Positions 50,323 to 53,491 of a stretch of 53,491 nt of DNA are shown piece by piece; position 1 is the first letter of the stretch, and each line of letters starts with the position of its first letter. Origin of the DNA: Acidobacteria bacterium RIFCSPLOWO2_12_FULL_66_21 (GTDB lineage: Bacteria; Acidobacteriota; Vicinamibacteria; Vicinamibacterales; 2-12-FULL-66-21); contig MELC01000091.1 in the NCBI GenBank assembly GCA_001767455.1, positions 148,119-201,609 on the forward strand, given 5' to 3'. The translations under genes and the position numbers were made by a program. The notes beneath the pieces were generated by a model. That model was not told the origin of the DNA. It saw only the letters and a list, made by a program, of their open reading frames with translations, and ran no database searches.

Positions 50323-50363
50323 AATTCGCGGGTAGTGATCAACTTGATCACTACCAATTCGCG
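50323..50363. repeat. 25-bp palindrome flanked by 8-bp direct repeats
   Basis: GGTAGTGATCAA (50331-50342), one C, then the exact complement (50344-50355) form a perfect palindrome. AATTCGCG lies directly on both sides (50323-50330 and 50356-50363). This is the layout of a tiny insertion with a target-site duplication, or of a regulatory dyad. It is 7 bases upstream of the tRNA promoter's -35. Confidence 0.8.
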
Positions 50364-50370
50364 CGTCGCG

Positions 50371-50399
50371 TTGACCGTGTCCGCCGCGCGTGTTACGAT
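50371..50399 (+). promoter_or_regulatory. Promoter of tRNA-fMet
   Basis: TTGACC (50371-50376) and TACGAT (50394-50399) have a 17-bp spacer and place transcription start a few bases before the tRNA at 50413. Confidence 0.75.
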
Positions 50400-50412
50400 C
50401 TATAATTCCAGA

Positions 50413-50489
<77 letters not shown>

Positions 50490-50497
50490 AGTTCTAG

Positions 50498-50531
50498 AAG
50501 GGCTTGCAGCCATTCGCTGCAAGCCCTTTTT
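50498..50531 (+). terminator. Rho-independent terminator after tRNA-fMet
   Basis: A 13-bp perfect stem (AAGGGCTTGCAGC with its complement), a 5-nt loop CATTC and a T5 tail follow nine bases after the tRNA. This is the clearest intrinsic terminator in the window. Confidence 0.95.
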
Positions 50532-50617
50532 CGGTCCATCCAGCAGCCATCCAGCCACTCACGAGCGCGGTGCTGCGCGCAACACCCCCATCGCAGCGGC
50601 GTGGTACGATCTCGGCC

Positions 50618-50848
50618 ATGCGAGATACCGATTACGCGACGTTGATTTCTGAGGTGGTTCTGCCTCTCGAGGACGGCGAAGAGGCTCGCCTGGAACGAAT
50701 ACGGGTTAAGGCGCTCGGCCAGGAAGAGATTCGCCTCTCGTGGTGGAAAAACGGCAACATCGTGCCGCGTCCGCTCGACCTGTCCGAGGACGCCCTGTGG
50801 AAACTGATCGCGAAGGGGATCACCGACGGCGTGCTCTGTCGCCCGTGA
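50618..50848 (+). CDS. Small conserved-looking protein of unknown function
   Basis: The protein is 76 aa from ATG 50618: TDYATLISEVVLPLEDGEEA, RIRVKALGQEEIRLSWWKNG and LDLSEDALWKLIAKGITDGV. It is soluble and mixed alpha/beta, with no recognised family. TACGAT at 50605-50610 lies seven bases before the ATG, so the transcript may be almost leaderless. No ribosome site is seen. It is in front of the ABC pair. Confidence 0.55.
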   Translation: MRDTDYATLISEVVLPLEDGEEARLERIRVKALGQEEIRLSWWKNGNIVPRPLDLSEDALWKLIAKGITDGVLCRP

Positions 50849-50937
50849 CGGGGCATCGCGCCCCGCTTGCGGCGAGAAGTTGACGTGTGGCGGCCTGCAC
50901 GGTTGCGTCCGGCCGCTGAGAGGGGGACTGAAGTCTC

Positions 50938-51720
50938 ATGGCCGAGTCCGGCATACTCGAAGCGCGGCACCTCGTGAAGCGGTTTTACGGGCACGCCGCC
51001 GTGTCAGACGTCAGTTTTGTACTCAAGCCTGGTGAGATCCTTGGTTGCCTTGGACCGAATGGGTCGGGCAAGTCCGTCACGCTGAAGATGTTGACGGGCC
51101 TGATCGAGCCGACGCGCGGCAGTGTTCTGTACTCAGGAGTCGACGTCACAGGCGGAGACGTCGAGTTCCGGCGAAGGTTCGGGTACGTTCCCGAGGAGCC
51201 GCACCTGTACCCGTTTCTCTCCGGGCGGGGGTACCTCGAGCTGGTCGCGGGATTGCGCGATCTGCCGACGAACGTCGCTCGGCCCAAGATCAACGCGCTG
51301 CTCGAGCGGTTCGGGCTCGGCGAAGCCGCTGAGCAATCCATCAGCGGGTACTCGAAAGGCATGAAGCAGAAGACGCTGCTGATCGCGGCTCTGCTCCACG
51401 ATCCCGACGTGGTCATCCTCGACGAACCTGAGTCGGGGCTGGACGTGGGTTCCATCCTGGTGGTACGCGAGCTTCTGCGAGTCCTTGCCGTGCGAGGCAA
51501 GGCGATCCTCTACAGCTCTCACATCGTTGAAATCGTCGAGCGGCTGTGTACTCGCGTCGTCGTCCTCAGCGCCGGTCGCGTGATCGTTGACGGCAGCGTT
51601 GACCACGTCCGCACAGTTACGAGGTCCGGATCGCTCGAGGAAGCCTTCGCCACGCTCTCCGCGCAGCATCCACACGCGCTCGCGTCCGAGATCGCGGACA
51701 TCGTGACGGCCCATGCGTAG
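50938..51720 (+). CDS. ABC transporter ATP-binding protein
   Basis: This is a 260-aa ATPase: Walker A GPNGSGKS (residues about 40-47), the Q-loop region near FRRRFGYVPEEPHLY, the signature SGYSKGMKQK (usually LSGGQ; here the SxGxxKR/Q form of two-component export ATPases), and Walker B DVVILDEPESGLD. The family (CcmA/NatA-like) drives export through a separate permease. It overlaps the permease by 8 bases, and AGAGGG is present before ATG 50938. Confidence 0.93.
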   Translation: MAESGILEARHLVKRFYGHAAVSDVSFVLKPGEILGCLGPNGSGKSVTLKMLTGLIEPTRGSVLYSGVDVTGGDVEFRRRFGYVPEEPHLYPFLSGRGYLELVAGLRDLPTNVARPKINALLERFGLGEAAEQSISGYSKGMKQKTLLIAALLHDPDVVILDEPESGLDVGSILVVRELLRVLAVRGKAILYSSHIVEIVERLCTRVVVLSAGRVIVDGSVDHVRTVTRSGSLEEAFATLSAQHPHALASEIADIVTAHA

Positions 51721-53419
51721 TCGTTTGCTCGCCCGGCATTTTCTCAGTCAATTCGTCGAAAACGATGCCGCGCCGGAGATCGACCGCCACCAGGTCCTGG
51801 CTCTGGTGGCCGCCGGCGTCATTACGGTGCCGCTGTTTGCCACCGTATTCATGAGCGTGAAGTACCTGATGCAACCGCTCCAGACCCCCGCCTGGACACA
51901 GGTCACGGCCGTCACCGACCGGATGATCTTCTGCGCGACATCGATGTTGGTGAGCGCCATCGTGGCGACGCTCGAATGGGACACCCTCACCTTGAGCTCT
52001 CGCGATTCGGCCATCCTCGGGGTGTTGCCCATCTCCCATTTGGAGATTGTTCGTGCAAAAGTCGTATCACTGGTCACGTTTGCAACCTCTTTTGTCGTCG
52101 CGCTCAATGCATTGCCAACCTTGCTCCATCCGACGGTGATGGTTGCCAACCTCTCCCTGAATCTACTCATGCTTGCGCCGTTGATCGTTGCCCGTGGATT
52201 CAGCACGATGGCGGCCGGAGCATTTGGCTTCGCCTGCGTGTTGGCGATTCGAGAAGGTTTGTACCTGTTGATCGGCCGGCGCAGGTTCGAGCGTGTTTCG
52301 GACCTGGTCCGGTCTGCATTGCTCTTTTCGCTGCTCCTGCTGTTGCTGCTCGTTCCGAGCCGGTTGTCAGGACGACACGACTGGATGTTCGAGCGTAATG
52401 CCGGACCTGTCCTGCAGCGTCCCGTCGGCTGGTTCGTCGCCATGGACATTGTGATGGCAGCCAAGGTACTGGACGATGTCCCGAGGCCTGATCTGTCGAC
52501 GTGGGAAGCCGAGCAGGACGATTTGCTCGTGACGCAGTATCGAAACGGCCTCCCATACATGGCGACGCAGGCGCTAGGCGGCGCAGGCGTGCTCCTCGTC
52601 CTGCTGCTGGTTTCCTCGACGACGTACCTGTGGAATGCGAGACGGTTGCATGTATTGCCGGAGGGGCGCGGCGGGCCAGCGATTGTGCCTGCTTCCGCTG
52701 TCACCAACGTTCTCGCGAACGTCGTGGCCAGGCGACCCGCCAAGCGCGCGGGTCTAGTATTTCTGGGCCAAACCGTGCTTGGCAGTCCCGTTCACCGAAT
52801 CTACCTCATCGCCTCAGTCGCGATCGGGGCCGCTCTGTTGCTCGGAATGGCACCCGCCGGAACAGGCAGTCCGGGCCTGCCGGTCCGCGCATCGCAACTC
52901 GCCGCGCAGACGTTGCTGCTGACCGCCATCATTGCTGGTTTCCGCGCGACCATCCGTACGTCAGCGGACCCCCGCGCGACATGGCTTTTTGGAGTCGCCG
53001 ATACGGGCAACCTCGCCGCGTTCCGGAACGGCGTGCGGGTAGGTACGCTGACCGCCGTCACTGCAACGGTACTCATGCTCGTGCCGCTGCATGCAGCCGC
53101 CTGGGGCGTGTGGATCGCCTCGATGCATGCGCTCAACGGCGCGGCCCTTGGATGGCTGCTCGTCGAGATCGCATGCGGGGATGTAGAGCAGCCACTCATG
53201 CGGACCATTCCGCCAAATGACGCGTTGAACACCGTCGGGGCCGTGTTCCTGGGTGCGATCGTGATCTGTGTGGTGATTCTCGCCCGAATCGAACGCGCAG
53301 TACTGACGAGCAGTCTCGCGAGCGTTGTGTTTGCACTTGTGATGGCGGCGTCAGCGATGTGGGTCCGCCACCTACATGAGCGCGATCACCGCGCCGCAAC
53401 AATTGTTGTCTCTGTTTAG
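51713..53419 (+). CDS. ABC-2-like membrane permease
   Basis: The protein is 568 aa with about 10-12 membrane helices and a soluble stretch in the middle (about 225-290). It is the partner of the overlapping ATPase. The family is not recognised beyond general ABC export permease. The stop TAG lies inside the dispersed 46-bp repeat, so the last residues (TIVVSV) end at its edge. Codon usage is slightly less GC-biased than upstream genes. Confidence 0.75.
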   Translation: MRSRLLARHFLSQFVENDAAPEIDRHQVLALVAAGVITVPLFATVFMSVKYLMQPLQTPAWTQVTAVTDRMIFCATSMLVSAIVATLEWDTLTLSSRDSAILGVLPISHLEIVRAKVVSLVTFATSFVVALNALPTLLHPTVMVANLSLNLLMLAPLIVARGFSTMAAGAFGFACVLAIREGLYLLIGRRRFERVSDLVRSALLFSLLLLLLLVPSRLSGRHDWMFERNAGPVLQRPVGWFVAMDIVMAAKVLDDVPRPDLSTWEAEQDDLLVTQYRNGLPYMATQALGGAGVLLVLLLVSSTTYLWNARRLHVLPEGRGGPAIVPASAVTNVLANVVARRPAKRAGLVFLGQTVLGSPVHRIYLIASVAIGAALLLGMAPAGTGSPGLPVRASQLAAQTLLLTAIIAGFRATIRTSADPRATWLFGVADTGNLAAFRNGVRVGTLTAVTATVLMLVPLHAAAWGVWIASMHALNGAALGWLLVEIACGDVEQPLMRTIPPNDALNTVGAVFLGAIVICVVILARIERAVLTSSLASVVFALVMAASAMWVRHLHERDHRAATIVVSV

Positions 53420-53460
53420 CGTGTCGAGAGGTCCAGCGGTCGTGTCCCGCTGCCCGCGCC
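53415..53460. repeat. 46-bp dispersed repeat, copy 2
   Basis: It matches 30283-30328 with one mismatch (G for A) and overlaps the stop codon of the ABC permease. It is followed by CACGAAG units (53477 to the window end), which start another short-repeat block that runs out of the window. Confidence 0.85.
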
Positions 53461-53491
53461 GACGGCTTACAACGCACGAAGACCACGAAGC

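Overview
The window is high-GC chromosomal DNA from a bacterium that looks like an acidobacterium, possibly of the Vicinamibacteria type. This is inferred from gene content. It has two VWFA-related proteins of the acidobacterial type, a PadR regulator overlapping a large duplicated-FtsX ABC permease (ADOP type), a BlaI/M56 pair, Kdo genes for a Gram-negative outer membrane, and many intergenic simple repeats. No rRNA, phage, transposase or CRISPR array is visible. The only tRNA is an initiator tRNA-fMet.

Layout. (1) 66-7170, plus strand: accB-accC-thiE, then an amino-acid permease, a K+ channel with RCK domain, folD and coaE. (2) 13768-7586, minus strand: kdsB, pyrG, kdsA, kdsD, kdsC and lapB, which is Kdo synthesis together with an LPS-assembly control protein. 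(3) 13.8-20.4 kb, an accessory zone: three VapBC/Phd-type PIN toxin-antitoxin pairs, one HEPN/MNT pair, a 119-bp broken copy of the first vapC, an N-terminally truncated PIN gene, a frameshifted response-regulator remnant and a VWFA protein. (4) 20.6-22.3 kb: a second VWFA gene with a possible small coupled ORF at its start and a VWFA tail remnant after its stop, then a GspC/PilP-like protein. (5) 23.1-36.3 kb, a nearly complete TCA segment: icd, mdh, (mscL), sdhCAB-ppiase (minus strand), sucCD, and korAB, a ferredoxin-dependent 2-oxoglutarate oxidoreductase. An S9 peptidase overlaps korB. (6) 38.3-42.2 kb: ndk, DUF2905, dcd, a SIRT5/CobB-like sirtuin, an EF-hand protein and a TPR-like protein. 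(7) 42.2-50.2 kb: blaI-M56 peptidase, padR-ADOP permease, HIRAN-like, M28 peptidase and arfB, nearly all joined by ATGA or GTGA overlaps. (8) 50.4-53.5 kb: tRNA-fMet with promoter and terminator, a small unknown protein, and an ABC ATPase/permease pair.

The most interesting non-genic signal is a pair of about 145-nt elements (22390-22531 and 32750-32896), 10 kb apart. Both fold on paper into the same four-helix shape. At least five base pairs of the main hairpin change in a compensated way between the copies, and two A-C mismatches sit at identical positions. Each element lies between CACGGAG-type repeats on its left and the reverse-complement repeats on its right. Other inverted or tandem short-repeat blocks (CACGAAG, CACGGAA, CACGAGC, TTGGTGA types) occur in many gaps, and some have run into the ends of genes. 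The most interesting protein is the M56 (BlaR1-type) peptidase at 42638-44647: its extracytoplasmic part is a Gly-Gly-Val repeat, a coiled coil and a polysaccharide-export-like domain instead of a beta-lactam sensor.
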